Source: Didemnitutus sp041906465
Lineage (GTDB): Bacteria; Verrucomicrobiota; Verrucomicrobiia; Opitutales; Opitutaceae
Length of the DNA stretch: 64,000 nucleotides
Assembly (NCBI GenBank): GCA_041906465.1
Contig: JAYRJE010000006.1
Location: 62,001-126,000, forward strand
Direction: 5' to 3'
Below, in pieces: positions 1 to 8,094 of this stretch (positions are counted from its first letter, which is position 1; the number at the start of each line of letters is the position of its first letter). A program made the translations under genes and the position numbers. Under the pieces are notes generated by a model, which did no database searches, was not told where the DNA came from, and saw only the letters and a list, made by a program, of their open reading frames with translations.

Positions 1-821
1 AGCTGCGGGAGCTGTTCGCTGTAGCCGCCCTCCAGGATGCCGGCGGTCGGCAGGCCGGCCTGGCGCACCCAGCGGCCGAGTTCGGCAAAGTCCTCCGGTG
101 CGAGCGTCATCTCGGTGATCGGGTCGCCTTCGAACGCGTCGAAGCCCGCGGAGACGAGGACGAGGTCGGGCTTGAAGCTCAGCACCGCTTCCCACGAGCG
201 CGCGAGCTCCGCCAGGTGGAATTCGCGCGGCGTGTGCGGCTTCACGGGGAAGTTGCGGCAGTTCACGGTCGAGCGCGTCCCCGTGCCGGGATAGCCGGGG
301 ATTTGGTGCACGGAGGCGAAGAAGGTGCCGGGTTTGCCCTCGAGAATGTCCTCGGTGCCATTGCCGTGGTGCGCGTCGAAATCCCACACGGCGACACGCA
401 CGCCGCGATTGGCCTGGGCTTCGAGCGCGGCGACGGCGATCTGGTTCAGGTAACAGAAACCCATCGCCTGGTTGCGCGTGCAGTGGTGGCCGGGCGGGCG
501 CATCAGCGCGAAGGCCTTCTGGCCGGCGAGCGCGGCGGCGGACGCGTCGAGCGCGGCGGCGACGGAGCGGCGCGCGTGTTGCGCGATGTCGGGGAAGTGC
601 GGCGTGTCCTCGTCGATGTCGCCGGGCTGCTCGATGCGCTTGAGGAGCGTCTCGGAGTGCGCACGCAGGAGCGCCGCTTCGTCAAAAGTTCCGGGCACGC
701 GCCATTCCCAAGCGGGGTGAGCGCTTTGCAGGTGCGGGACGGTGCGAGTGATGCGCGCGGGCTGTTCCGGCCGCATGTGCGAGCCATAGCCAACGCAGGA
801 AGAGTCGTGAAAGAGTATCAT
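1..821 (-). CDS. Histone deacetylase / AcuC-family deacetylase (partial, C-terminus outside window)
   Basis: Open reading frame from an ATG at 821 that runs off the left edge, so only about 273 N-terminal codons are visible. It begins MILFHDSSCVGYGSHM. It carries the family hallmarks in order: RPPGHH near residue 110 (active-site His pair), VWDFDAHHGNGTED near 146-158 (zinc ligands Asp and His) and VSAGFDAFEGDP further on (third zinc ligand Asp). This matches class II-type histone deacetylases and bacterial acetylpolyamine or AcuC-like amidohydrolases, which remove acetyl groups from lysine or polyamines in the cytoplasm. The substrate cannot be told from sequence. The gene is transcribed leftward and the next gene is 43 bp upstream on the same strand. 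Confidence 0.88.
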   Translation of the reverse strand, partial: MILFHDSSCVGYGSHMRPEQPARITRTVPHLQSAHPAWEWRVPGTFDEAALLRAHSETLLKRIEQPGDIDEDTPHFPDIAQHARRSVAAALDASAAALAGQKAFALMRPPGHHCTRNQAMGFCYLNQIAVAALEAQANRGVRVAVWDFDAHHGNGTEDILEGKPGTFFASVHQIPGYPGTGTRSTVNCRNFPVKPHTPREFHLAELARSWEAVLSFKPDLVLVSAGFDAFEGDPITEMTLAPEDFAELGRWVRQAGLPTAGILEGGYSEQLPQ

Positions 822-864
822 TAACTGTGTCCGCCTACGGACGGAAGGGAGCCGAACAAAAAAC

Positions 865-1563
865 CTAAACGACCCGGCGCAGCAAGGCCGGATTGTCCCC
901 CAGCAGGCCCGCCACGCCCCAGCGGGCGAGACGGCGGGCGGCGCGGAGATCATTCACCGTCCAAGTCCACACGGCGAAACCGCGGGCGGTTATCCCGCGC
1001 ACCCAGGCGGCGGAGCGGATCGCGCGGTGATCCACACTGAGGCCGCCCGCATCGCAGGATGCCAGCTGGCGAGCGAGAGCGGCGGGCGAGGCGCGACCTT
1101 CCGAAATCAGCATGCGCGGGATCGTCGGTGCGAACTCGCGGGCGGCGCGCACGATCGCCGTGGAAAACGAAGCGAGGATCACGGCGTCAGTCGCACGGGC
1201 GGCACGGACGGCGCGCACGACGGGAGCGACGGGCACGCCGGTCTTGATTTCGATCTGCACCACACAGCGGTCGCGCGTCAGCCGCAGGACATCGATCAGC
1301 CGCGGGATCGGCTCGACGCCGCGCACGCGCAATTTTTGCAGCTCGCGCCACGTGCGCGCGGCCAGCGGACCGCGTTCGCCGGTCAGGCGGCGCAACTCGT
1401 CGTCGTGAAAGACCACCGCCACACCGTCGCACGTGACGTGCACGTCGAGTTCGATGCCATCGACCTTCAGCGTCAGTGCACGCCGGAAAGCGGCCAGCGT
1501 GTTTTCCGGCTGTTCGGCGGAGGCGCCGCGGTGCGCGATGATCAGGGGACGAGGAGTGGCCAC
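865..1563 (-). CDS. Glycerophosphodiester phosphodiesterase
   Basis: About 232 aa. GDPD family: a TIM-barrel enzyme hydrolysing glycerophosphodiesters to glycerol-3-phosphate and an alcohol. The N-terminus has IIAHRGAS followed by PENTLAAF, then GIELDVHVTCDGVAVVFHDDE, which supplies the two catalytic His and the metal-binding Glu/Asp. EIKTG and the late WTVND are also typical. I start at the GTG (1561-1563) giving VATPRPLIIAHRG. The longer frame to 1680 encodes Arg/Phe-rich sequence that comes from an intergenic repeat arm. No signal peptide remains with this start, so a cytosolic enzyme is likely. The length is close to the usual 240 aa. Confidence 0.87.
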   Translation of the reverse strand: MATPRPLIIAHRGASAEQPENTLAAFRRALTLKVDGIELDVHVTCDGVAVVFHDDELRRLTGERGPLAARTWRELQKLRVRGVEPIPRLIDVLRLTRDRCVVQIEIKTGVPVAPVVRAVRAARATDAVILASFSTAIVRAAREFAPTIPRMLISEGRASPAALARQLASCDAGGLSVDHRAIRSAAWVRGITARGFAVWTWTVNDLRAARRLARWGVAGLLGDNPALLRRVV

Positions 1564-1727
1564 AAAAGGCACAAAGAACGCAAAAATCCGGCGAGGCAAC
1601 GCGCGGTGTCGGCGGGCTGGCGGTTCCGCACGCGCAAAAAACCACCGCGCGGAGCGGAGTCCGCGCCCTGCCTCGCCCACGCTGGCGCGCAGTTTGTCTT
1701 TGTGCTTTTCGCGCTTTTTGTGGCCAA
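1560..1727. repeat. Nested inverted repeat, CACAAAG-word family with inner GC-rich hairpin
   Basis: The outer arms at 1558-1586 and 1697-1727 are degenerate inverted copies made of the words CCACAAAA, GGCACAAAG and CGCAAAA. The inner part is a GC-rich repeat. The segment 1647-1673 recurs with two mismatches at 11574-11600. The right arm ends 9 bp before the queC ATG. Confidence 0.75.
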
Positions 1728-1736
1728 TCAGCTCGC

Positions 1737-2426
1737 ATGAAAGTCGTCGTGCTCTGCTCCGGGGGGATGGATTCCGTGACCGCGCTCCATTGGGCGCGGC
1801 GGGAACACGACGTGCGCGCGGTGCTGAGTTTCGATTACGGCGCCAAGCACAACGCCCGCGAGCTGCCCTTCGCGGCGGCGCATGCGCGGACGATCGGCGT
1901 GCGACACGAGGTGGTGCCGCTGGCGTTCATCGGCGAGCATTTCGCGTCGGACTTGCTGCAGAGCGGCGGCGACATCCCCGAAGGCCACTACGCCGACGAG
2001 AACATGAAGCGCACCGTCGTGCCGTTCCGCAACGGCATCATGCTGGCGGTGGCGGGCGGCTTTGCCGAGAGCGTCGGCGCGGAGGGACTCGTGATCGCCG
2101 CGCACGGCGGCGACCACGCGATCTACCCGGATTGCCGCGAGGATTTCATGCGCGCGATGGGCGACGCGTTGCGCCTCGGCACGTATGCGGGCATCCAGTT
2201 GTTGCGGCCGTTCATCGCGCTGAACAAGGGTCAGATCGCCGCCGAGGGTGCGCGACTGGGCGTGGACTTCGCGCAAACGTGGTCGTGCTACAAGGGCGGC
2301 GCGGTGCATTGCGGCAAGTGCGGCACGTGCGTGGAGCGTCGCGAGGCTTTCCAGCAGGCGGGGCTCGTCGACCCTACCGTTTACGAGGCCACGCCGCCAC
2401 TGCCGAGCGCTCCGCGGAGCGATTAG
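1737..2426 (+). CDS. queC: 7-cyano-7-deazaguanine synthase QueC
   Basis: 229 aa, normal for the family. It converts 7-carboxy-7-deazaguanine to preQ0 with ATP and ammonia, in queuosine and deazapurine synthesis. The PP-loop SGGMDS sits at residues 8-13. The C-terminal zinc site is visible as Cys184, 192, 195 and 198 in WSCYKGG and HCGKCGTC. It precedes queE, the enzyme making its substrate, with a 97-bp gap filled by a hairpin repeat. QueD and QueF are not in the window. The start follows a repeat arm by only 9 bp and I see no clear Shine-Dalgarno sequence. The last residues (PPLPSAPRSD) run into repeat-like sequence and may be a lineage-specific tail. Confidence 0.95.
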   Translation: MKVVVLCSGGMDSVTALHWARREHDVRAVLSFDYGAKHNARELPFAAAHARTIGVRHEVVPLAFIGEHFASDLLQSGGDIPEGHYADENMKRTVVPFRNGIMLAVAGGFAESVGAEGLVIAAHGGDHAIYPDCREDFMRAMGDALRLGTYAGIQLLRPFIALNKGQIAAEGARLGVDFAQTWSCYKGGAVHCGKCGTCVERREAFQQAGLVDPTVYEATPPLPSAPRSD

Positions 2427-2521
2427 CAGTCAGCTTTCAGCGATCAGCCATCAGCCGGAAAAAGCCATCGCACCGAAAGCTACTTGCTGATTGCTGACTG
2501 CTGATAGCTGATCGCTCAGCA
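2427..2521. repeat. Word-type inverted repeat (CAGTCAGC / GCTGATAGC family) between queC and queE
   Basis: The left half is made of words like GCAGTCAGC, TTTCAGCGATCAGC and CATCAGC. The right half has their complements (TGCTGATTGC, TGACTGCTGA, TAGCTGATCGC), with AAAAAGCCATCGCACCGAAAGC between. It fills essentially the whole gap and would form a long imperfect hairpin in the queC-queE transcript. Confidence 0.8.
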
Positions 2522-2523
2522 CG

Positions 2524-3216
2524 ATGCTCATCTCCGAAATCTTCCACTCGATCCAGGGCGAGGGCGAACTCGTCGGCGTGCCGTCGGTGTTCGTGCGCAC
2601 GAGCGGCTGCAATCTGCGCTGCAACTGGTGCGACACGCCCTACGCGTCGTGGTCGCCGGAAGGGACGCCGATGAGCGTCGACGAGATCGTGGCGGAAATC
2701 GCGAAGTATCCGGCCAAGCACGTGGTGCTCACCGGCGGCGAGCCCATGATCGCACCGGAGATTCACGAGCTGGCATTTCAACTCAAGGAGCGCGGCTACC
2801 ATATCACGATCGAAACGGCCGCCACGGTGCCGCCGCGCGGCATCGCCTGCGATCTCGCCTCGCTCAGCCCCAAGCTCGCCCACTCGGCGCCCGACGCGCG
2901 ACTCGACGACACGTGGCGCCGCAAGCACGAGGCGCTCCGTCGCCAGCCCGAGGTGATCGCAGCGTGGATCGCGGCGGGCGATTACCAGTTGAAGTTCGTC
3001 GTCAGCTCCGAGGCGGATGTCGCCGAGATCGAGGAACTGTTGCGCGACACGCTTTGCCTGGTGCCGCCGCACAAGGTGCTTCTGATGCCCGAGGGCACGA
3101 CGCTCGAGACGCTGCGCGCGCGCGCCGGCTGGCTGAGCGAACTCTGCAAGGCGCGCGGCTACCGCTACGCGCACCGGCTGCATGTCGAGCTCTACGGCAA
3201 CAAGCGCGGCACCTGA
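2524..3216 (+). CDS. queE: 7-carboxy-7-deazaguanine synthase QueE (radical SAM)
   Basis: 230 aa. It catalyses ring contraction of 6-carboxytetrahydropterin to 7-carboxy-7-deazaguanine. The N-terminus MLISEIFHSIQGEG is diagnostic. The 4Fe-4S motif is CNLRCNWC (C-x3-C-x2-C), followed by DTPYAS. TGGEPM is the SAM-binding GGEP motif. The start ATG at 2524 gives the family N-terminus exactly. It probably forms an operon with queC, separated by a hairpin repeat. Confidence 0.95.
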   Translation: MLISEIFHSIQGEGELVGVPSVFVRTSGCNLRCNWCDTPYASWSPEGTPMSVDEIVAEIAKYPAKHVVLTGGEPMIAPEIHELAFQLKERGYHITIETAATVPPRGIACDLASLSPKLAHSAPDARLDDTWRRKHEALRRQPEVIAAWIAAGDYQLKFVVSSEADVAEIEELLRDTLCLVPPHKVLLMPEGTTLETLRARAGWLSELCKARGYRYAHRLHVELYGNKRGT

Positions 3217-3870
3217 TCAGCCGAGGAACCGCTCCAGCAGACGGCGCGACGCTTCGATGATCACCGTGGCCCAGACCGCAAAGTAGCCGAGCGTGCCCAC
3301 GAACAGCGCGTGACCGGCCAGGATGCCGAAGCCATCGCGCTCGAGCGCACTCATGGTCAGGACCACGATGACGAGCGCCGGCAACATGTTGGTGAACGGC
3401 ACGACCGGCGGCACGGGCAGCAACAGCAGCACGGCCGCAGCGGCCACGACGAGCGTATGGAGGCGGTTTTTCCAAGGCGCGTCGGTCAACCAATCCCAGC
3501 GCGGACGCAGTTGGCGCTCGATCCAGCCGACGACCTTGCTCCCGGCCTCGAGCACACGCGCGAAAAATCGCGGCGGCAGTTGCACGGCACGCAACCGCGA
3601 TGGCAGCCACGGCGGCAAACCCGCCGAAAAGCGCAGGGCTAAAATCAGAATCATCAGCCCGAACGGCACCGACAGCCCGGGAATCGAGACGGGGGCGGTA
3701 AACGGCAGTGCGCACAAGACGACCAAGAGCGCGGAGGCGCGCGCCCCGAGCTTTCCCATCACCTCCCCCACCGTCACCGCGTGGTCGTTGAATGCCGCCG
3801 CCAAGGCGTGGAGGTCGTCGGACAGGCGGCGCAGTGGATCGGTCGGCGACGAGTGGACGGAGAAGGACAC
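3217..3870 (-). CDS. ExoD family membrane protein (copy 1)
   Basis: 217 aa. ExoD family: inner-membrane proteins named after a rhizobial exopolysaccharide locus, with unknown molecular role. Visible features are a cytoplasmic N-terminal helix (residues 1-40), hydrophobic segments around LLVVLCALPFTAP and FGLMILILALRF, the conserved LPPRF segment with a charged amphipathic stretch, and more hydrophobic helices from LVVAAAAVLLLL to the end. ALERDGFGILAG is the typical late motif. It is divergent from a second ExoD gene across about 200 bp. Its stop is adjacent to the queE stop (convergent). Confidence 0.82.
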   Translation of the reverse strand: MSFSVHSSPTDPLRRLSDDLHALAAAFNDHAVTVGEVMGKLGARASALLVVLCALPFTAPVSIPGLSVPFGLMILILALRFSAGLPPWLPSRLRAVQLPPRFFARVLEAGSKVVGWIERQLRPRWDWLTDAPWKNRLHTLVVAAAAVLLLLPVPPVVPFTNMLPALVIVVLTMSALERDGFGILAGHALFVGTLGYFAVWATVIIEASRRLLERFLG

Positions 3871-4076
3871 CGGCCAAACGGTGTGCCGGCGCGCCGCGCG
3901 CTCAAGCGCCGTTTATTCCAGCGAGAGGCAGAGCGGCGGCTTGTGTTTGCGCGCGTTCACGAAACATTCCGGCTCAGTGAATCAGCGCCCGCGAGCCATC
4001 TACCTGCGTTTGCCGAATGAAAGCGACGCCCCCTCGGCTGGCCGCGTCGGCCTCGATCGGAATCTCGCCCCGCCGC

Positions 4077-4697
4077 ATGCACGCTCCGCGTAAGCTTTCC
4101 GAGGAAATCGCCCTGCTGCGGTCCCGGTCCGAGGACCGCCCGCTGACCTTGCGCGAAGTCATCTACGTGCTGCGCGGGCGAGCGTATCTCCTGTTGGTGC
4201 TGCTGCTCGCGCTGCCGTTTATCACGCCCCTGCCGCTTCCGGGACTGTCGACGCCCTTCGGGCTCGCGATCGCGCTGATCGCGCTGCGCCTGATGCTCGG
4301 GCAGCGGCCGTGGCTGCCCAAGAAGCTGCAACGCCAGCAGCTCCCCGCCGACTTTTTTGCCAAGCTGTTCCGCGTGGCCGAACGCCTCATCCGTTTCCTG
4401 GAAAAATTCCTGCGGCCGCGCTGGATGCCGCTGACGGAAACGGCCCGACTGAGGCAGCTGCACGCGCTCGTCATGTTGCTGGCGGCACTGGCGTTGCTGT
4501 TGCCCCTGCCGATTCCGTTCACGAACAGTTTTCCGGCGTGGGCGGTGTTGCTGCTCGCTGGCGGCCTGCTGGAACGCGATGGCGTCGCGGTGCTGCTCGG
4601 CTACGTGGTGTTTGCGGCCGGCGTCTTGTATTTCGTTTTCCTCGGCGAAGCCGCAGCGCAACTCGTGCACGCCGCGTGGGCGTGGCTGCGGAGCTGA
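4077..4697 (+). CDS. ExoD family membrane protein (copy 2)
   Basis: About 206 aa from the ATG at 4077 (MHAPRKLSEEIALL). An in-frame ATG at 4017 would add 20 residues without family character. It is a paralog of the divergent upstream gene and shares the same blocks: PFITPLPLPGLSTPFG, LRPRW, HALVMLLAALALLLPLP and LLERDGVAVLLGY. It has several membrane-spanning helices. The role is unknown; ExoD proteins are linked to exopolysaccharide and stress phenotypes in rhizobia. The divergent arrangement suggests a local inverted duplication with a shared regulatory gap (3871-4076), where I see no clear operator. Confidence 0.8.
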   Translation: MHAPRKLSEEIALLRSRSEDRPLTLREVIYVLRGRAYLLLVLLLALPFITPLPLPGLSTPFGLAIALIALRLMLGQRPWLPKKLQRQQLPADFFAKLFRVAERLIRFLEKFLRPRWMPLTETARLRQLHALVMLLAALALLLPLPIPFTNSFPAWAVLLLAGGLLERDGVAVLLGYVVFAAGVLYFVFLGEAAAQLVHAAWAWLRS

Positions 4698-4712
4698 GGC
4701 GCGGCGGCGTGC

Positions 4713-5741
4713 TCACGACTTCGTCGGCGCCGTCGGCGCGACGGACCGCACCGGGATGAGCAACGACGCCGCGATCGCGCCCGCGAGCAGCGCGCCGATG
4801 ATGCCGAGCGACCAGCTGATGGGGAACTTGCCACCGAACGCCTCGTTCAACCACACCATCTTGAGGCCGACGAACACCAGAATGAGGCCGAGGCCGTATT
4901 TCAGGAAACGGAACTTGTGCATGATGCCCGCGAGCAGGAAAAACAGCGCGCGGAGCCCGAGGATCGCGAAGACATTCGACGTGAAAACGATCAGCGGCTC
5001 CTTCGTCAGCGCGAAGATCGCCGGCACGCTGTCCACCGCGAAGACGATGTCCGTCACTTCCACGAAGACGAGGCACACGAGCAGCGGCGTCGCGTGCCAC
5101 ACGCCATTGAGCTTGGTGAAGAAACTCTGGCCGTGCAGCTGCGGCGTGACCGGCATCAGCCGCCGCAGCAGGCGAATGACCGGATTCTTTTCGGGATCGA
5201 TGGGCTTTTCCGGCGCGAAAAGGATCTTCAGGCCGGTGAGAATCAGGAAGGCACCGAAGACCAGGATGACCCAGTGGAACTGCATCAGCACCGCACCGAG
5301 GCTGATGAAGATCACGCGGAAAAACAGCGCGCCGAGGATGCCGTAGAACAGGACGCGGTGCTGGTATTTCGCCGGCACCGCAAAGTAGCTGAACACGACA
5401 ACGAAGACGAAAATGTTGTCCACCGAGAGCGACTTCTCGACGACGAAGCCCGTGAGGTATTCCAAGCCGGTCTGCTTCGCCAGCGCCGCGTGATCGAGCC
5501 CGGCCAGCCGCGGATCGAGCGGGAATTGATAGAGCGCATACTGGTAGAGACCGTAGCCGAACAGCAGCGCGAGCGAGATCCAGACCACGCTCCACCCGAG
5601 CGCCTCCTTGAAGCTCACGACGTGCGCGTCGCGGTGAAAGACGCCAAGGTCGAGCGCGAGCATCGCGAGCACGAACAGCGTGAACAGGCCGTAGAACCAC
5701 CAGTAGCTGGCGAACGGGAAAAGCGGGATGTAGTCGGTCAT
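4713..5741 (-). CDS. TerC/Alx family integral membrane protein
   Basis: 342 aa from MTDYIPLFPFASYWW. About nine hydrophobic helices. The family signature is DLGVFHRDAHVVSFKEA, EKSLSVDNIFVFVVVF and, in the second half, EVTDIVFAVDSVPAIFAL, which together hold the conserved intramembrane acidic residues. TerC/Alx proteins are linked to tellurite resistance and manganese export. In-frame codons upstream (to 5834) look non-coding, so I start at the ATG at 5741. It is convergent with the second exoD gene. Metal specificity cannot be told from sequence. Confidence 0.9.
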   Translation of the reverse strand: MTDYIPLFPFASYWWFYGLFTLFVLAMLALDLGVFHRDAHVVSFKEALGWSVVWISLALLFGYGLYQYALYQFPLDPRLAGLDHAALAKQTGLEYLTGFVVEKSLSVDNIFVFVVVFSYFAVPAKYQHRVLFYGILGALFFRVIFISLGAVLMQFHWVILVFGAFLILTGLKILFAPEKPIDPEKNPVIRLLRRLMPVTPQLHGQSFFTKLNGVWHATPLLVCLVFVEVTDIVFAVDSVPAIFALTKEPLIVFTSNVFAILGLRALFFLLAGIMHKFRFLKYGLGLILVFVGLKMVWLNEAFGGKFPISWSLGIIGALLAGAIAASLLIPVRSVAPTAPTKS

Positions 5742-5959
5742 GGCGGGAAGCGGGGGAGATTCTGCAGCGCCCCGCGCGCAGCAAGCCGGACTGGACTGGA
5801 AATCCGGGCCCGCTTTCCAGCCCCATGTTGGCATGGCCGCCCGGGCCGGCCGCCGCGAAAAACGCTGAGCTGATGTTGCCGCGAAACGACACCGGCGCAG
5901 CTGACCGCCGGCAACCCAAGGTTAAATCATCGATCGCCCGCCAGGGTTTCGAGCGGAGT

Positions 5960-6391
5960 TCACAGCTCCGCTGGCCACACCCGTCCATGGTCCGCCCAGT
6001 GTGCCCGCAACGCGTGGACGTTGCGATTGACCGCGGCCTCCACGAGCAGCGCGTCGTCGAGCAAGCCCACATGCGGCACGTTGTCCGGCACCAGATCGTA
6101 GCCTTTGAGAAAATAGGTGAGCACAAAGGCCACCTCGCGCCGTTCCGCTCCGTCGTGGGTGGTTTCGTGAAAGTAACACGCGAGGACCTCGAGCCGGCGG
6201 CGGAAGCGCTCGGATTCGGTGACGCGTGCGATCTTGGCGTCCAACTCGGGAAGCAACGCACTGAGCGCAGCCAAGTCGGCCACGCCCACCAGGCTCGCGC
6301 CCTCCGCCAGATAGTTGGTCAAAAGCGAGGGCGTGCTGTCGGGGCGGCGGGTGAGGTAGCGGGAGAGCGGAGTGGAGAGCGAGGGCTTCAT
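5960..6391 (-). CDS. YkvA/DUF1232-like small protein
   Basis: 143 aa, starting MKPSLSTPLSRYLTRRP. The segment FVLTYFLKGYDLVPDNVPHVG followed by LLDDALLVEAAV resembles the DUF1232 (YkvA) core, in which a YxxxPxDxIPD-like motif is followed by DD. The function of the family is unknown. The rest is mostly helical and charged (RFRRRLEVLACYFHE). In-frame sequence up to 6652 lacks coding character. No obvious operon partner. Confidence 0.6.
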   Translation of the reverse strand: MKPSLSTPLSRYLTRRPDSTPSLLTNYLAEGASLVGVADLAALSALLPELDAKIARVTESERFRRRLEVLACYFHETTHDGAERREVAFVLTYFLKGYDLVPDNVPHVGLLDDALLVEAAVNRNVHALRAHWADHGRVWPAEL

Positions 6392-6599
6392 GATGGGTTG
6401 GATAACTGCGCCTGACGGAACGCAGCGCCCATCGGCGGGCAAGCGCGAGCGCCGTGGAATGTCGCGCGCTGTTTCCAGTCCGCACCGGCAGCAAACGCAC
6501 GCGCGCCGCGAGACGCATCGGTCACGCGGGACCGGACGGACCGGCGGGCGATCGCCGCTGCAGGCTTTACCGCGCGGCGCGCCGGCACAGTCTGGACGC

Positions 6600-7037
6600 A
6601 TGTCTAATGTCGCTGATTTGGCGGTGGCCCACCTCGCCATCACCGCAGCCATGGCGGGGGTGCTCTGGGTCGTGCAGCTGGCGGTCTACCCGCTTTTCGA
6701 TGCAGTCGGCTCCGCGGGATTCATTGCGTATCATCGACGCTACAATCGGGCGGTCTCGTGCGTCGTCGCGCCGCTCATGCTGGCCGAGGTCGCGAGCGCG
6801 CTGGCCCTGGTGCTCCAAGGCGTGCGCGGTCCGCTGTTTCTCGGATCGCTGGCGGCGCTCGCGACGATCTGGCTGATGACGTTTTCGGTGCAGGTGCCGC
6901 TGCACGTTCGCCTGGCGCGCGGCTACGACGCGACGGCGCATCGGCAGCTGGTGCTGACCAACTGGTTTCGCACCGCCGCGTGGACCGCCCGCGCGGTGCT
7001 GGTCGGCCTCTGGCTGCTCAGCTTGTCGGCGCGCTGA
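6600..7037 (+). CDS. Small four-helix integral membrane protein
   Basis: 145 aa from MSNVADLAVAHL. Four hydrophobic helices are visible: around residues 8-28, 52-72, 78-98 and 122-143. A loop has YHRRYNRAVSCVVAPLML and another has ARGYDATAHRQLVLTNWFRT. This resembles DUF1772-like or related small membrane families, but I do not assign it firmly and give no function. Its stop is 6 bp from the stop of the convergent oxidoreductase gene. Confidence 0.6.
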   Translation: MSNVADLAVAHLAITAAMAGVLWVVQLAVYPLFDAVGSAGFIAYHRRYNRAVSCVVAPLMLAEVASALALVLQGVRGPLFLGSLAALATIWLMTFSVQVPLHVRLARGYDATAHRQLVLTNWFRTAAWTARAVLVGLWLLSLSAR

Positions 7038-7043
7038 GCGGAC

Positions 7044-8042
7044 TCACATCTTCAGCACGATTTTCCCGAACTGCGCCGCCGCCTCCATGTGGCGCAACGC
7101 GCGCTCGGCCTCGGTGAGCGGGAAAACCGTATCGACCGTCGGCACGATCTTCGCGGCGTTCACCAACGCGGTCATGCCCGCGAAGTCCACCGGCGAACCC
7201 ATCGTGGTTCCCAGCACATTGATTTGTCGGAAAAAGCACTTCCGCATCTCGAACAACTTGGGGTTTCCGACCGTCGCGCCGAAGAACACGATGCGTCCGC
7301 CCGGCTTCGTGCAGTCGACCAGCTTCGTGAAGCCATCGCCGCCCGCGCTATCGACGATCACGTCGAACGCGCCGCCGGCCGCCTTCAGCAACTGCTCGCT
7401 CCAGTCGGCCGCGCGATAGTTCACGCCGCCCGTCGCACCCAGCGCCTGCGCCCGCGCGAGCTTCTCCGGCGAACTCGATGTCACCCACACCTCGGCGCCG
7501 GCCGCGCGTGCGAATTGCAGCGCGAACAACGCGGCCCCGCCCCCGATGCCCGTCACGAGGACGCGCTCGCCGGCGCGCAACTGCGCCCGCGTGAAGACCG
7601 CACGCCATGCCGTGAGGCCGGCGAGGGGGAGCGCCGCGGCTTGTTCCCAGGTGAGATGCGCGGGCTTCGGCGCGAGATTCGCCACCGGAATCACGATTTG
7701 CTCGGCGAAGGTTCCCGCGTCCGGCATGCCGAGGATGCGAAAGTTCGGTCCCTGCGCCCGCGAGTCCGGCCCCCAATCGAGCGCGGGGTTGATGATGACA
7801 TCGCGACCGAGCCACGCGGCATCGGCGTCGCTTCCGACGGCCGTCACCACACCCGCGCCGTCGGAGCCGGGCGTCACCGGCAGCTTGATGCCGGGATACA
7901 GCCCTTGCTGGATGAACACGTCGCGGTGATTCAGCGCGGCGGCCTTGAGCTGCACGATCGCCTGCCCGGCTGCCGCAAGCGGTGCGGGCACTTCGTTGAG
8001 CGAAACCGGCTGTTTGATCGCGGTGACTTGGACGGCTTTCAT
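7044..8042 (-). CDS. Zinc-independent-type MDR oxidoreductase (quinone reductase/alcohol dehydrogenase-like)
   Basis: 332 aa, medium-chain dehydrogenase/reductase superfamily. The GroES-like N-terminal domain contains AAALNHRDVFIQQGLYPG and LPVTPGSDGAGVVTAVG. The Rossmann domain has VLVTGIGGGAALFALQFARAAGAEVWVTSSS, so the NAD(P)-binding glycine pattern GxGGGxAL is present. The cluster of four structural-zinc cysteines is not seen, which favours the quinone-oxidoreductase or YogA-like subgroup. The substrate is unknown. Not obviously part of an operon. Confidence 0.85.
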   Translation of the reverse strand: MKAVQVTAIKQPVSLNEVPAPLAAAGQAIVQLKAAALNHRDVFIQQGLYPGIKLPVTPGSDGAGVVTAVGSDADAAWLGRDVIINPALDWGPDSRAQGPNFRILGMPDAGTFAEQIVIPVANLAPKPAHLTWEQAAALPLAGLTAWRAVFTRAQLRAGERVLVTGIGGGAALFALQFARAAGAEVWVTSSSPEKLARAQALGATGGVNYRAADWSEQLLKAAGGAFDVIVDSAGGDGFTKLVDCTKPGGRIVFFGATVGNPKLFEMRKCFFRQINVLGTTMGSPVDFAGMTALVNAAKIVPTVDTVFPLTEAERALRHMEAAAQFGKIVLKM

Positions 8043-8094
8043 GGCGCGGACGATACGCGCCAGGTGAATGGAAGCAAATGCTCCGCCCGGCCGC

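Noticed and set aside
2427..2521. preQ1 riboswitch between queC and queE
   Set aside because: The sequence is a degenerate inverted repeat of CAGTCAGC-like words and shows none of the conserved preQ1 aptamer segments that I know; it also matches the architecture of the other repeat families.
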